Notes: generated from the sequence alone by a model not told the origin. Counted from the stretch's first letter, positions 35,793-49,210 are shown. The stretch is 64,000 nt of DNA from Oenanthe sinensis (GCA_028671895.1 CM053800.1:17567886-17631885); one strand, 5' to 3'. Translations and numbers: made by a program.

Positions 35793-37552
35793 TTTTAATA
35801 AAAATATTTTCCTTGAGTTAATGTGATTTTTGAGGAAAAAACAATTAAGGTAAACACTTAAGCAAGGAAAAAAACAAATTCCTTTTAATTACGACAAGAA
35901 ACACTCGAATGATTAGCAGGAAAAAAAACAAGTGACTGACCGGAATTAAACTACGGAATTTTAAAACAAGAAAAAGGAAATCAAAACACTGCCACCAAAG
36001 TATGTAATCAAACACACCAACCACTATTTAATCAATACCACAGATTTGTGTTAGAGTATTAATGAAATGACTGACCACTATGTAATCAATATCACAGATT
36101 TGCGTGCGTGTGTAGATATGTGTGTATATACCAAACACAATTAAGAACAGTTATATATGCACAGAAACACACAATAATGGGATGCAAATAATGATGAAAG
36201 ATTAAAAATGGGCAGCAATTCGAGATACATATGAGTTTTAACACAAATCGAATGTACAGGGCGATAAAGGTTTGAAATCGCAGGGAGGGAGGGAGGGAGG
36301 GTGGGGGCTGTAAAAATTTAGAGTTAAAACAATTAGGTAAAAGTGAAAAAGGATGCGAGTTAGAGATGTATATATAGGCATGAATGAGTAAAGACAAGAA
36401 TACCCCTGTAAAAACAAGAAAAAAAACTAAGTACGGACTGGGGAACTCAAGTCGAACACTATCTCAAACATTCAAGTCGAAATTCGAGATGAGTTTCGAG
36501 ATAGATACTATCTCGAACATCAAGTCGAAATTCGAGATAAAGTTCGAGATAGACACTAACTCGAACAAATAATCACTTTATCAAGTAAAACAGCATTAAA
36601 AACCCACCAGGGAATGAAAAATCCCGAAAAAAAACTCAATAAAATTCCAAGTACAATCCTGGGAACTCTAAGTCGAACAGCAAGTCAAATTTCGAGATAA
36701 TGTTCGAGATAGAACCTAAGTCGAACAGCAAGTCGAATTTCGAGATAATGTTCGAGATAGAACCTAAGTCGAACATCAAGTCGAATTTCGAGATAATGTT
36801 CGAGATAGAACCTAAGTCGAACAGCAAGTCGAATTTCGAGATAATGTTTGAGATAGAACCTAAGTCGAACAACATGTCGAATTTCGAGATAATGTTCGAG
36901 ATAGAACCTAAGTCGAACAGCAAGTCGAATTTCGAGATAATGTTCGAGATAGAACCTAAGTCGAACATCAAGTTGAATTTCGAGATAGACCTCATCTCGA
37001 ATATTCTTCCCAGACTTAGAATTTTCAAAATGTTTGATTTTGAAGATAGTTATAATAATTTAGCAATTTTTACAATAAAAACAAAAATTAAATTTTGCCA
37101 AATGAATATAGATATCAATTCAAGGATTTTTAAGAGGGCAATTAATTAAGAACACTCCTTGACAATTCTAAGGCCTCTAAATTAATAGAAATTACATGAT
37201 AAACACAGATAAATTCATCTAAAGATCAAGAAAAATTTAGAATAAAATGAATTTAGCCCCCCTATGATCATGCAATCTAACTCACATAAATTCAAAGTTT
37301 TAACAAATAATTACACATAAAGCACAATGAATTTATGTACAATAACACTACAAACAACATATAGTAATCATTAATGAAACATTTTAAAGTCTAACTCCAT
37401 AATGATTAAATAGCATGCAGAAGTGATATTTTGAGCAAATGTAGAGATTATTTTCATATGTTTTCAACTTTGCACAAATAAAATAGGCAGTTGACAAGAC
37501 TAAAAACATATGTACATGATTAAAACTGGAATTTTACAGATAGGAGAAATCA
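35793..37552 (-). other. Element F spacer between pol and third frame
   Basis: 1.76 kb without genuine coding capacity. It contains the 48-bp tandem array at 36675-36990, looser related repeats at 36449-36560, and a GGGA run (36280-36302). Open frames of 130-149 residues on both strands here are due to the 48-bp (16-codon) period. Confidence 0.72.
36675..36990. repeat. 48-bp tandem repeat in the F spacer
   Basis: Six to seven copies with starts of TGTTCGAGAT at about 36701, 36749, 36797, 36845, 36893 and 36941, spacing exactly 48. The core ATGTTCGAGATAG equals, on the other strand, CTATCTCGAACAT of the LTR F repeat. It also contains AAGTCGAA as in the F leader. Confidence 0.9.
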
Positions 37553-40500
37553 CTAACTTGTGTTAAGCATCCCCAATTCACCAACCAACCTATTGAATGT
37601 TATTTCATCAAGAGGTTTAGTGAATATATCTGCAATTTATTGCATTGTGGGTACAAAATGTAACTCCACAGTCCCCTCCTCGACATGTTCTCTAATGAAG
37701 TGATACCTGATATCTATATGCTTGGTTCTCGAGTGGTCTACAGGATTGTTGGTCATGGCAATGGCATTTGTGTTGTCACACATGATTGGAATCTTTTTGT
37801 GTTCCATGCCATAATCTTTCAATTGGTTCCTCATCCACAGTATTTGAGCTACACAGCTTCCAGCAGCAATGTACTCAGCTTCAGCAGTAGAAGTAGATAC
37901 TGTGTGTTGCTTTTTACTTTGCCAGGACACCAATCTTCTGCCAAGAAATTGACATGCACCAGATGTGCTTTTTCTATCAATCTTGCAACCTGCATAGTCT
38001 GAATCCGAATAGCCAATTAGATTAAAACCTGTATCTCTTGGGTACCAAATCCCTAGATTTGATGTGCCCTTGAGATACCTAAAGATTCGTTTGACGGCTA
38101 TGAGATGTGATTCTCTAGGATCCACTTGGAACCTTGCACACAAACAAGTTGCGAACATAATATCTGGTCTACTTGCAGTTAAATAAAGGAGTGAGCCAAT
38201 CATACCTCGATAGCTTGTGATGTCAACTGGTTTACCTGATTTGTCTTCATCAAGCTTCGTGGTTGTTGCCATGGGAGTTTTAGCTGTTGATGCATCTTCT
38301 AGATTATACTTTTTGAGTAAATCTTTGATGTACTTGGACTGACAGATAAGGATTCCTTATTTTCTCTGACTGATCTGTAATCCAAGGAAGAAGGACAACT
38401 CTCCCATCATGCTCATCTCATACTTATCCTGCATTAACTTGGCAAATTTCTCGCACAAGCGTTCATTTGATGACCCAAAAATAATATCGTCCACATAGAC
38501 TTGAACAAGTATTAAATCACCTTTTACATTTTTATAGAACAATGTTTTATCAATTACTCCCCTAGTAAAACCACTTGCAATTAAGAACAAGGATAGGGTT
38601 TCATACCATCGTCTTGGGGATTGTTTGAGGCCATAGACAGCTTTGAAGAGAAAGTACACAAAATCTACAAGTTCTGGATCAACAAAGCCAGGTGGCTGTT
38701 CCAGAAATACTTCATCTTCTAGTTCTCCATTCAGGAAGGCACTTTTCACATCCATCTGAAAAACCTTGAAGTTCTTGTGTGCTGCAAAGGCCAAGAACAT
38801 CCTGACTGCCTCAAGTCTTGCAACTGCAGCGTAGGTCTCATCATAATCAATACCTTCTTTTTGAGAATAACCTTTCGCTACCAAACGAGCCTTATTTCGT
38901 GTTACAAGTCCGTCTTCATCTAGTTTATTTCTGAATACCCACTTAGTTCCAATTACTGATCTGTTCTTCGGTCGGGGTACCAGCTTCCAAACTTTCTGCC
39001 TTTCAAACTGATTGAGCTCTTCTTGCATTGCAATTACCCAATCAGCATCACAAAGAGCTTCTTCTATTTCTTTAGGTTCAATCTTGGATAAGAACCCAGA
39101 ATATAAGCAAATATTAGCTATGTCAGCTTTTGCAGATCTTCTAGTAGACACACTAGCATCTGGATCACTAATAATTAATTCAAACGGATGGTCTCTACTC
39201 CATACCCGTTCTCTTGGAAATAGTCTTGATGATTCAGCTTGAAATTCTGAATTATTGTGTTGACTACTTGTGTTATTTCCACTAACTCCCCCTGAGTTAG
39301 TGCCAGCTCCTACAGAACTAGTGTCATCTCGTCTTGAGCCTTGAACACTTGTCCTTGAGCTGCTATTTACTCCCCCTGAGTTGTTGCCGGACTGTGCTGA
39401 AGAAGTTTCTTCTGATCTTGCATTAGACTCAGGTATTTCTTCTCGAACACTTGGCATATTTGAAGTAACAACTAACTCAGGTTCATCTTCAATTTCATCT
39501 AAGTCCAGATTTTGAAACATTAGGGACTCAGGTTCACTATTATCTTTAGAAATTGATGGGAGTTTAGTATCGTCGAATCTGACATTGTAGCTTTCAATCA
39601 CTTTCCGATCATTCACTAAGAATACCCGATAAGCTGCCACCACATCTGTAGAATAACCCATAAATATCCCTTCACGTGCTTTAGCTTCAAACTTGCCTAA
39701 ATTCTCATCGTCTATAAGTACGTAGCATTTAGCTCCAAAGACATGAAAATATTTGATTGTTGGTCTTCTGTTATTCATTAGTTCACATGGTGTCTTTTCT
39801 TTAACTTTTATAATCAAGGTTCTATTTTGAGTGTAACATGCTGTACTCACTGCTTCAGTCCAAAAGTATAGAGGAAGTTTTGATTCATATAACAGAGTTC
39901 TTGCTGCTTCAACTAATGTTCTGTTCTTCTTTTCAATTACTCCATTCTGCTGTGGAGTTCTCGGGGCTGAGTACTGACGACGTATTCTTTTAGAAACACA
40001 GAAATCATTCAAGATTGCATTCTTAAATTCCGTGCCATTGTCTGATCTAATCGTCTTCACAATGAGTGTTGAAACATTCTCAATTTGAGTGATATGATCA
40101 ATGATTTGGAAAGGTACTTCGTCTTTTGTCATAACGAACAATACCCATGTATACTTGGAGAAGTCATCCACGATTACCAACGCATATCTTTTCCTTGATA
40201 ATGATAGTACATTCACTGGGCCAAATAAGTCCATATGTAGAAGTTGTAGAGGCTCAGTGATACTAGAAATTTCTTTACTTTTATGCGATGCTCTCTTTGA
40301 CTTTCCCATTTCACAAGCTTTACAGAGTCCTTTAGGAGCAAACTCCATTTGAGGTAGATCTTGCACCAATTCTCGCCTTGCGAGAGCATTCATCGTTTTG
40401 AAGTTTAGGTGAGATAGCTTTTTATGCCATAACCAGCTTTCATCATCTGAAGCTTTGCTGTAGAAACAGGTCACTTCATTCTGGTTTACTGAATCCATGT

Positions 40501-40861
40501 CAGCAACGAAAAGATCTGCCTTTCGAACTCCTCTTAAAGCCAATGAACCTTCCTTAATGTGAGTGATTGATACACCTTTCTTATTGAAAACAATTTCGTA
40601 TCCTTTGTCACAAAATTGACTGATACTCAACAGATTGTGCTTCAATCCCTCAACATAAGAAATATCTTCAATGATGACATTACCAGTCTTCAGTTTGCCA
40701 TATCCCTTTGTCACTCCTTTGCTGTCATCTCCAAAGGTAACATAAGGACCAGCCTTCATAACCAACTCTGTAAGCAGGGATTTGTTTCCTGTCATATGCC
40801 TTGATGCTCCACTATCTAGCACCCATATAACTTTATTTCTGTTCCGCTTAATGCCCTGCAA
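37553..40861 (-). pseudogene. Element F pol, two nonsense codons
   Basis: A frame of 1,102 codons plus stop, the same length as G pol, with TAA at 38357-38359 (between RT and RNase H) and TAA at 37637-37639 (near the end). Domains in order: protease with WVLDSGASRHMTG near 40795-40835; integrase with WHKKLSHLN, MDLFGPV, RSDNGTEF and NGVIEKKN; linker with two CTCAGGGGGAG tracts; RT with IGTKWVFRNK, DVKSAFLNGELEDEVF and YVDDIIFGS near 38490; RNase H with GYSDSDYAG, STAEAEYIAAGS and CDNTNAIA; end ADIFTKPLDE. A TAA stands directly before the first codon of the frame, so it does not overlap gag. Confidence 0.88.
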
Positions 40862-40872
40862 TTACATATTGT

Positions 40873-43323
40873 TTAGACGTTCTTCGGAACCCAAGATTGA
40901 TTGGGCCCGACTTTTCTATAAGATCGAGAATTATCAGATTTAACAACAGGAGATGCAACCTTTTTAACATTACTAGAGCTTTCGACTTTGTCTTTCCCTT
41001 TTTCAGACTTGACAGATTTGTCATTCTTAGGAGAAGGCTTGTCACTCCTTACTTTAGGAGGACTAGCAGTCTTAGCTCTCACATGCTTCTTCTTGACATT
41101 AGAACTAGTAGCAGTATTTAGTCATGTTTGACTAGTTGCATTAATCAAGTTTACAAATGTTTGCATGACGTTAAAAGTGCATGGCATACAATTTGGTTGA
41201 CCACATTGTGCATGATTCTGATCCATGTTATTCATTGTGTGTGGTACAGGCATGGCATGTGCAACAGGAATATTAATGTTTGATTTACATGCATAAGAAA
41301 GATGTTCAGTAGATTTACAGTGATAACATGCTTTCTTTACTCGTTCTGCTTTAACCTCTTTTATGCCTTTCTCCTTTTTACTCTATTGTTTAACAACCTT
41401 AGCTCCTAATCCTGGTCTAGATTCTTCTCTAGGGGATTTGATTTTAACTTGTTTAATAGGAGTTACCGGTTGTTCTCTCTGGCGATCTTCCATCTCTATC
41501 TCATATCTAACTAATAATTCTGTCTCTTCTTCTTCTTGAGGAACGAAGTGTTTAAAGATAGGTTTGACAGTGGATTTAAGAATGCTAGGTATTTCATTTT
41601 TAATCTTACTAGAACTACTATCTATAGGCCTCTTTCCTTCATTCTTTGATAAGTTAGAATAGTCAAGTCCTACACCTACTCCAGTTATCTTCTTAAATGT
41701 ACCACTATCAACATTCACTTTACTACCTGCTAGTTTATAAGCTTCGCATTTAGTTTCTAACTCAGCTAGTTTATTCCTAAGACATGCTTCTAATTCTTCC
41801 TTAAGGTTGAGCTTGTGTTCCAAAGTTTTAATAGAGTCTCTTAGGGAAGTATCTTTAGTGCAAGCAGCCTCTAATTCTTCCACTTTAGCCTCAAGCATTC
41901 TGCATTTGGCAACAAGTGTTTTCTGTTCCTTTTGAGAAGTATTTAGGCTTTTGCACAACATATAGATCTCTTCGCTAAGAGCCCCGTTCTGCACCTTATA
42001 ATCAACAATAGACATTTCTTCTTTAAGGGTTAGAACTGGTACCTCTGGTTCATCTGATGTCTCAGCCATGAGGGCAAAGTTTGTTGTATAAGTAACTTCT
42101 TCCTCATCTGAATAATCCCAACCTCTGCCTTCTGTAACTACTAAAGCTCTTTTTCCATGTCTTTCCTTCACCAGGGTTTCATACTTGCTTTTGAGGGCTT
42201 CATATGTTTCTTTGGGATATGTCTGTTTTGGCTTCTTGCAGTCGGTAGCAAAGTGTCCGGCTTCACCACAGTTATAACATTTGAACATCATTTTGAAATC
42301 CAAAGGAGATTTGTAGCTGGTACTCTTACCTTTCCCTTTGTAGCCTTGTGAACTACCACCACCCCTAGTAACCCGATAGTAAGATGAAGATTTACTCTGC
42401 GATCGGTTACTCTTTCTGAATCTTATATTGCTGAACTTCCTTGCCATGTATGCCACAGCACTATCATCCATATTGTCCAGCTCTTCTTGGGTGAAGTAGT
42501 CATCATCACTATTTGATGTGCACTCATCATCATTTTCAACTTGATGTGATGCAGGTGATGATCTAGGCTTTTCTGTAACCATTGCCTTCTTAGACTCTAC
42601 CTCATCAGCAACTAACCCTGATGCAACTTCTTTTCCTCTTGAATCATTGTCCCATGCTTGATCTTGAAGTGTTTCCAGCTCATAGGTCTTTAGAATTCCA
42701 TAATATTCTTCCAGAGTAGTTGTATGCAAATCTCTGGTTTCTCTAACAGCGTAGACTCTATGTTCGATGCTTTTTGGCTGGTTCCTCAGATATCTCGTGT
42801 TGACTTCAACCACGGGGAGATTTACACCTCTCAGATTCAAATCCAAAACTAACTGACTGAATCTTAGATAGACATCTGTTATGCTTTCACCTTTTCTTAT
42901 TCTGAAGGTATCATACTCCATCTTGAGTATAAGTGTTTTGTTGCTTCTGACCTCAATGGTACCTTCCATGACGACCTCTAGCTTATCCCAAATCTTCTTT
43001 GCTATAGTTAGTCCTTTAAATACATTAAACATCTCATGATCTAGGGATTCCATCAGTGTTTGTCGAACGGATGTATCGAAAGCTATCTGCTCCTTATCAG
43101 CATCTGAAAAGTCTACTGCCTTCTTAGGCTCAGACCGTTGTGGTACTACCACATCTCTTTCCATATGCTCAGGAACAACAACCATTGGTACAAATTTACC
43201 TTTGTCGAGGACTTCCAGATATTCAGGATTGACGGACTCAAGGTAAAGTTTCATTCTCAACACCCATTCTTCATAATGATCTCGGTCGAACATTGGAATC
43301 TTGAAATTGTTTTTAGGTGCCAT
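40873..43323 (-). pseudogene. Element F gag, two nonsense codons
   Basis: ATG at 43323. The frame is open for 646 codons to TAG at 41383, then continues in the same frame with a further TGA near 41121 to the natural end at 40873 (WVPKNV). N-terminal DUF4219-like start (FKIPMFDRDHYEEWVLRMK), UBN2-type capsid to about residue 220, zinc knuckle MFKCYNCGEAGHFATDCKK near 42235-42285, coiled coil (about 41720-42000), second knuckle ACYHCKSTEHLSYACKS past the first stop, basic tail. Pol is in the -1 frame relative to it. Confidence 0.85.
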
Positions 43324-43706
43324 CTTAATGTGGATTTAAAGTAAAGATAATAAACTTTTCTTATTACTTGAGTAGTAATTAAAAGAAAATTAAATTATCT
43401 TAAAATAAATCAAAGTTCAAATTTTGGACAACAAAAATTTCTAAGTACCCAAGACTAGGCTAAGTAGAATATCTATGTAGAACAACTGCCCAAGTCGAAA
43501 TTCTCCAAGTAGAACTTTTGTCCAAGTCGAACTTTCTTCAAGTAGAATATTCAAGTAGAATATTCTAAGTAGAAACTCTATGTAGAACTTTTGTCCTTGG
43601 AAAAATTTGCTGCAGGTCACTTTAATGTTGAATAAACAATGTTACTTTTTACACTTTTTGACTTTTGTGGCTTTTCTCACCTAATTCACCTAACCCACGT
43701 GCTAGG
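43324..43706 (-). other. Element F leader, gag-proximal part
   Basis: Untranslated leader between gag and the G insertion point. At 43470-43600 it carries about ten AAGTAGAA/CAAGTCGAA motifs, the same as in LTR F and the F spacer. The leader continues at 58353-58720 beyond G. CTAGG at 43702-43706 is the target duplication. Confidence 0.7.
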
Positions 43707-43717
43707 TGTTAGTCCCA

Positions 43718-43749
43718 AATATCGTAGAAGGGGGGTTGAATACGATATT
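43718..43749 (-). other. U5-end hairpin of LTR G
   Basis: The arms AATATCGTA (43718-43726) and TACGATATT (43741-43749) pair over 9 bp around GAA-G6-TTGAA. The right LTR has the same arms at 56860-56868 and 56883-56891. Confidence 0.8.
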
Positions 43750-44194
43750 GTCTAATTTATAAAATAATCGCGGAATGATTTGTTATGGACTAATTGACAG
43801 TTCGAACAGTTATATAATCAAACAGTTGGTGAGCAATAACATAACAACAGTTCGTTCGGGGAATATATCATTTTATTAATATAAACCACGAAGGTGCTAC
43901 ACAAATCTAATCCGTAGATTAGCTTCAACTGATTCACTAGTACAGTTACAATACAACAACAACAATCAATACGAACAATAAATATGACACTAGCTTAACC
44001 GACGTTAATGGCTTCTCTGTGTCTCTCTTCTTTGCTCTGTATATTTTCGCTCTGTAACTGAATGAATTTGTGTATTCGTGAATGAATCACAAAGGCTTGG
44101 CTTTGCTGCTTTATTGTGTAGGCTTTTTCAATCTTCTACGTGGCCTTCTGAGAACCAAGTAAATAGATTGCTTCTCACTTCTTGAATTAACAAC

Positions 44195-44630
44195 CGTCGA
44201 GACATTTAATTCATAACCATCGGTGAGTCTGTTGATAACCGTCGAGACTGAAATAATCACTTAAAACAATTCTTCTCAAGGATATCAATGATATGTGTCA
44301 TGCTGTGGCTGGCTGTAGATTAAACAATCTTAAACCCTCAACTATCGAAGTGCCATAACTATCGAGTGACTTAACCGTCGATGGAATAAATAATCTGGAT
44401 ATTTATCTGAGTCCCTTAACTATCGAGATGCTGTAACCGTCGAGACGAAACAGTCGAACCCAATAACTATCGACTCAAAATGCATAACCGTCGAGTGAAA
44501 TAAAATAAATAATATATCTAAAAATGCTAACCGTCGAGTGATTTGCTAACCGTCGGTAAATAAGACGAAATAGCCAAACAGGAGACCCAACCGTCGGTGA
44601 ATAAGACAAAACAGTCAAACAGCTAAACGG
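44195..44630. repeat. AACYRTCGAG motif array in LTR G
   Basis: About 14 copies of AACCGTCGAG, AACTATCGAG and close variants (AACCGTCGG, CCATCGGTGAG) in 435 bp, irregularly spaced, often followed by TGA. The right LTR has the same at 57337-57773. Confidence 0.82.
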
Positions 44631-45205
44631 TAGTTCACCTTAGCCATTTTTCCAACGATTCAAAGCTCTGCAATATTTTCTTTCACTGCAACCAAGTTAA
44701 TAAATTTACCTTTACTACTTGAACTTGATTTTCTCCGAGCTATAGCACACAACGGTTATACAGCCAATTCTTTTCTAACATAGATGCGGTTCTCAATTCC
44801 TTTTGTGCTGACATTTAGTGCAACTGGTCTGGTTCACAAACGACTAACACGAACTTGATCTTCACATCTTCTTGACTATTCAATTGGCCCTGTTTCTCTA
44901 GTTGTTAAGAAGTGCTTCTGTAATTCACTGGAATCCCTTGACTTCTCTGTTGTAAAACCTCTAACATCTTCTGAACCTCTGAAACACTACATCTTTATTC
45001 TTCACTGAGGCTTGAACATGTTAATGAACTTCTTTCAGTGATCTTCAATGTCTTCAAAGCTTCATCTAATATTTTGGTCTTTTGTATTCAACTTGTAAAC
45101 GATTCGTAGTCGATTCCGTGCTTCATTTTAATATAAGTTACCGACCATCAGTGTTGAGTTAGTTTCCTCGGTTACATGTTACGTTACGTTACATTATGCT
45201 TTACA

Positions 45206-45220
45206 ATCTCCCCCTATTTG
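45206..45220 (-). other. Polypurine tract of element G
   Basis: In sense CAAATAGGGGGAGAT, identical to that of B and adjacent to the LTR. Confidence 0.85.
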
Positions 45221-45409
45221 ATTGTTAGAGTTCGACAAGCAAATCCCTTAAGAGGATAACTCAACTAACTTACAAGAAAAAGTAAATAGAAGATGGTAAA
45301 CTAATATTAAACAAATTCTGGATTACATAACACATTTCCAGATATCAAAAACAATTACAATGTAGAATGAATGTTCCTCTAGCCTGAACTGATATACATT
45401 AAGTCATTC

Positions 45410-48400
45410 TCACTGTACAAGACTTGCAAGCTGGTCATTCACTAGATCCAACGCTTCTTCTTCTAGCATATTACTTGGCTTGGGATCTGACAAAGCTTCC
45501 TGAAGTGTTTGCAAGACAGCTACTCTTCTGATCTGTTTAACTTGTTCGAATGTAAATTCAAGAACTTTCGTCTTTCCTTTAACACTCAACCTTTTTGGTA
45601 CTGCTTTAACCCGATCAGTGTTGTAGTATGATTCTGCTCTCAACTTCTCCATGTAAAGCTTAGAGATCTCTGCCAATGCTGATTTGTCTTTGTAGTTCGT
45701 TGAAGTCTTGATTTGATCAAGTATAAAACCCAGTTCCCTAGAAGTCATGTACGACATCTTATGGATATCAACTATTTCAGTGTTTCCTTTGGGGTCCTTA
45801 TACCTGATAGCTGGAGGATCCTTTAGCACCATTGTCTCTGTCTCCCTGATTATATCAAAATCTGGAAAGACAATTGGAAAATCTGGCTTTTCTTCGTATT
45901 CGAACACCTTCCCTGGATGATTAAATCTGAATTCAATCATTGCCTTGACTTTTTCAAAGTCCCAATCTCCTTCTTCTCTTGTATACACAGGCAATTTTGG
46001 TTGAGATCCATTTGAAGGATCTATTCTCCCGACCTTGGAAATATCTACAAATTGATTTGATAAGACATTAAGTCTATAAGCATAAATGCGCTCTGCAGCT
46101 TTCCATTTTTCTTCTGTTCTAAGTCCTTCACTCCTAAGAAGCCCTTCAACATATTTCAGACGCTTCAGAGGATATAGACTCAGTCTTTCATCACTCAAAC
46201 ACAGTGTCTGAACTAACTTGTCTTTGTAGAATATCACTGTATAAGGAGTTGTGTGAACTTCAGCTGCTGTTTTGATCATCTGATCTTCAATCATATCAGT
46301 AAGAAGTTCATTCACATGAGATCTCTTGTCCGTCCTAATCTTCATGACATATAATTCTGTGAGAGACCCCAACTTGATAAAATTCGAAGAAATGGTCTTA
46401 GTGGTCGAATTGTTGAACTGAATCTGAATCTTCCATCCATTGATGTTGGTCGTGATGAATATCAACTTGATAGTCTGTCTTAGTGCATGAAAGAACTGGT
46501 TTATTGATGGATGACTCTTGTGAGCTTCTTGCAGTGCTTCCAGAACTTTTTGATCTTCATTTTGAATCATTCCTAACTCTGGTTTTTGCAAAAGACTCCT
46601 AGCCTTATCCCATGCACTTCCTTCTCTTGATAACATCAACGGCCTTTGTCTTCTTTCAATGTAGTGGTTGAAGTGTTCTTTTCTGATTTTTTCCTGAGAC
46701 ATTCGAGCTATTTCACATGCCCTTATCATGGATTGATTTGCATCTAGCAAACCAAATGTTTCCACGAAGTCCGTTTCAGTGAACTGATAAGCGGCATCAT
46801 TGACAAATTCATCAAACACATCATCTTCCTGAGCTGTAGGAGCTGTATGAGAAGGTTCCCATATTTCTCCTTCTTCAAGTGTAAGCCTGACCTCCAGCGG
46901 TATTTCTTGCTCCCCCTGAGATGTGATGTTTGCTTCTTCCTCTACCAACTTTCCTTTACCTTTGTCTTTACTCCTCATTTCTGCACCAGATTCTTTTTCT
47001 TGTTCTCGCACTATCATCTCCCCCTTAGTTGTGTTATCCTCCGAAGCAGGGATTTGAGTAGATTGAGATTGATGCTTTTCAAACAAATCTGTAACAAACG
47101 TTTTCATATCCGTCTTGAAATTCTGCAAATCCTGCAACATGTTGTACTGAACAGATTTTATTTCCATGACATTGCTGTGAAATTCAGATTTCATTTCGGT
47201 GATAGTAGTCTCCAGGTTATAAACCCTTTGACTTAGTGATTGTGTGTGCATTGTGAGGGTATTTATTTGGCTGGTAGGTGTCTCACTGACAGGTTCTGTA
47301 GGTGTTTGTCTCTCAATTCTCTCGCTCGGTCTTAGAGGTGTGGGTGAATTATGATCACTCAAACGTTCTGTTGGTGTTTCACTCACTCTCATTGACTCCA
47401 GCAAGTCTTCTGTACCTGCAGTGAAAATCCTAAATGGCTCATCCGAAGAACTATTGCCAAGTAGTTGCTTCTCCTTTCCACTAATAGTGGTGGAGACCTC
47501 CTTATTAGGAGCCAGGAATGTTCCTCCTGGGGGGCTTATCACATTGGATCCTGTAATGTTTAGCAATGAAGGACCCGTGACTCCCGCAATAGCCTGTGAA
47601 GGCATGACCTGTACAGGATCTACCTGTATAGGTTCTGCTACAGTAGTAGCAACATCCGTCAATTCCTCCTGTGTGTGTGCTCCTTTCAGTGCAACATATA
47701 ACTTGGTTAGAGGCTCAATTATTGACACTCTTTCAGATGCCCTGGCCGACGGGCGAATTTCAATAGGTTCATCCTGTTGAGAGGATGTCCCCAGAGACTG
47801 TGTATTTGCCTTTTTCAGCTCTATGTCCTTTTGAGAGGGCATAGATGGGCTAACAGTTACCTCAGGTTCTTCTAATCGACGTCTAGTCAGAGGTAGAGCT
47901 GTTTGGGTTCCCTCACCTTCCTTATGTGGTGCTTCTAAGGCACTATCTCCCTCACTCACAAATTTTCTTTTTAGGGGTTGGAGAGAAGATAAAGGTAAGG
48001 TGTGTATAGTGTTTGGTTCTGAGGCAGTGGTTAGAATCTGTTAGGTTTCAGATTCATTGCCTTGTCCTACAGCCACAGAGGGCTCAGCTGATAAGTTCAT
48101 GACACTTTCTCCAAAAAGATCCTGCAAATTAGAATAAGCTGAGGAGTCAGAGACATGAAGACTACCTTGAGTACTACCTGTAGGAGTCCAAGGATGATAT
48201 GATTTCTGACTGTCAGCATGACCTATAGAATCTCCTCCAGATATACTTTGAAATCCATCTCCTGAAATTTGTAATTCCTCTGTCACCTGAACCACTTCCT
48301 CTTCTTGAGCTAAATCCTCTACAAGAGTAGCTACTGGAACTGATTCTTGCACTGGTTCAGGGACCTGATCATCTTCTTGAGGCCCTTGAGGCTCGTCTCT

Positions 48401-49210
48401 TTCCATGTCCACTACACAACCCTGCATGTATTCAGTCATTTGAGCTGGTGCTTCGTTGATGTAGTTTCTGTTATTGTTCAGAGTGTTGGCTATCCTGTTT
48501 TTCTGTTTCATACACAAAGAGGTAACACTACTAGTATATAGTAGTTTTTCCTCATTAGTCGTTAGATCATTAAGGATAAGCTGTAGGAATCGTGGAAAGT
48601 AACACTCCACATTAGTGACTTGAAGGTTTCTGTACTCCACCGATCCCATAACATACAACATCTGATTCAATAATAACCTACCAAAATTTATCCTACAATT
48701 ATTAGCAACACTGAAGCCTAAAGTTCGATAAAAACTTGAAATACTGTGTGTGTTGAACTTTTTGTAAGAGAAACATTGCATAAGAGTGTGGAAAAAGAAA
48801 TTCCATTCCTTAGGTAAATGATGTTTACACCTTTCACCCGAGTCGTGGAGATTAGGATTAACGTAGTTGATAGTCGTGAAGAACTGAGTTAATTGTTCGG
48901 AATTGGGATAAGGGACTAGATTATTCTCAGAGAATCTTAAGATACGATTCAAATCTAGCTCCGTCACCCGGATTTCCCGATTAGCAATACTAAATGTAAA
49001 AGCCAGTTCATCAACAGTTGAAGAGTTATATGCAGAACAGTAACAGTCTCGTAGCATATTATGATTTAATATCACGTCTGTTACTAAGGCATACCTCACT
49101 CGAGAATATTCGAGTAACACTCGTGCCCAGACCCGATAATTAGCAGGAAGGGACTGAATGTCAAACTCGGCAACTAAATTCGTTTTGGTAATAGTAAAAA
49201 TTCCAACCAT
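45410..49210 (-). pseudogene. Element G third reading frame, one in-frame stop
   Basis: One frame of 1,267 codons from ATG 49210 (AAAAATGG context) to 45410, interrupted once by TAA at 48041-48043 after 389 residues. The downstream part is open for about 850 codons. N-terminal domain shared with B and F: VTELDLNRILRF, KEWNFFFHTLMQCF, INFGRLLLNQM, YFPRFLQLILNDL. An acidic, Gln/Ser-rich linker follows, then a coiled coil (MHTQSLSQRVYNLETTITEM), an acidic segment and a folded-looking C-terminal ~450 residues with similarity to F (DRVKAVPKRL versus NRVKGYPKMI). No signal peptide or hydrophobic span. In so young an element the stop could be recent, or could separate two products; the sequence cannot decide. 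Confidence 0.72.

Larger units (their letters stand above)
43707..45205 (-). repeat. Element G 3' LTR
   Basis: TGTTAGTCCC...GCTTTACA, 1,499 bp, equal in length to the right LTR. Contains the U5-end hairpin and at 44195-44630 an array of AACCGTCGAG/AACTATCGAG motifs. I cannot place its TATA box with confidence; AATAAAG in sense near 44110 is a candidate. Confidence 0.93.

Noticed and set aside
36636..37149. ORFs of 149 aa (+) and 130 aa (-) over the same bases
   Set aside because: Both come from the 48-bp tandem repeat, which has no stops in either frame; no domain or codon-like signal.
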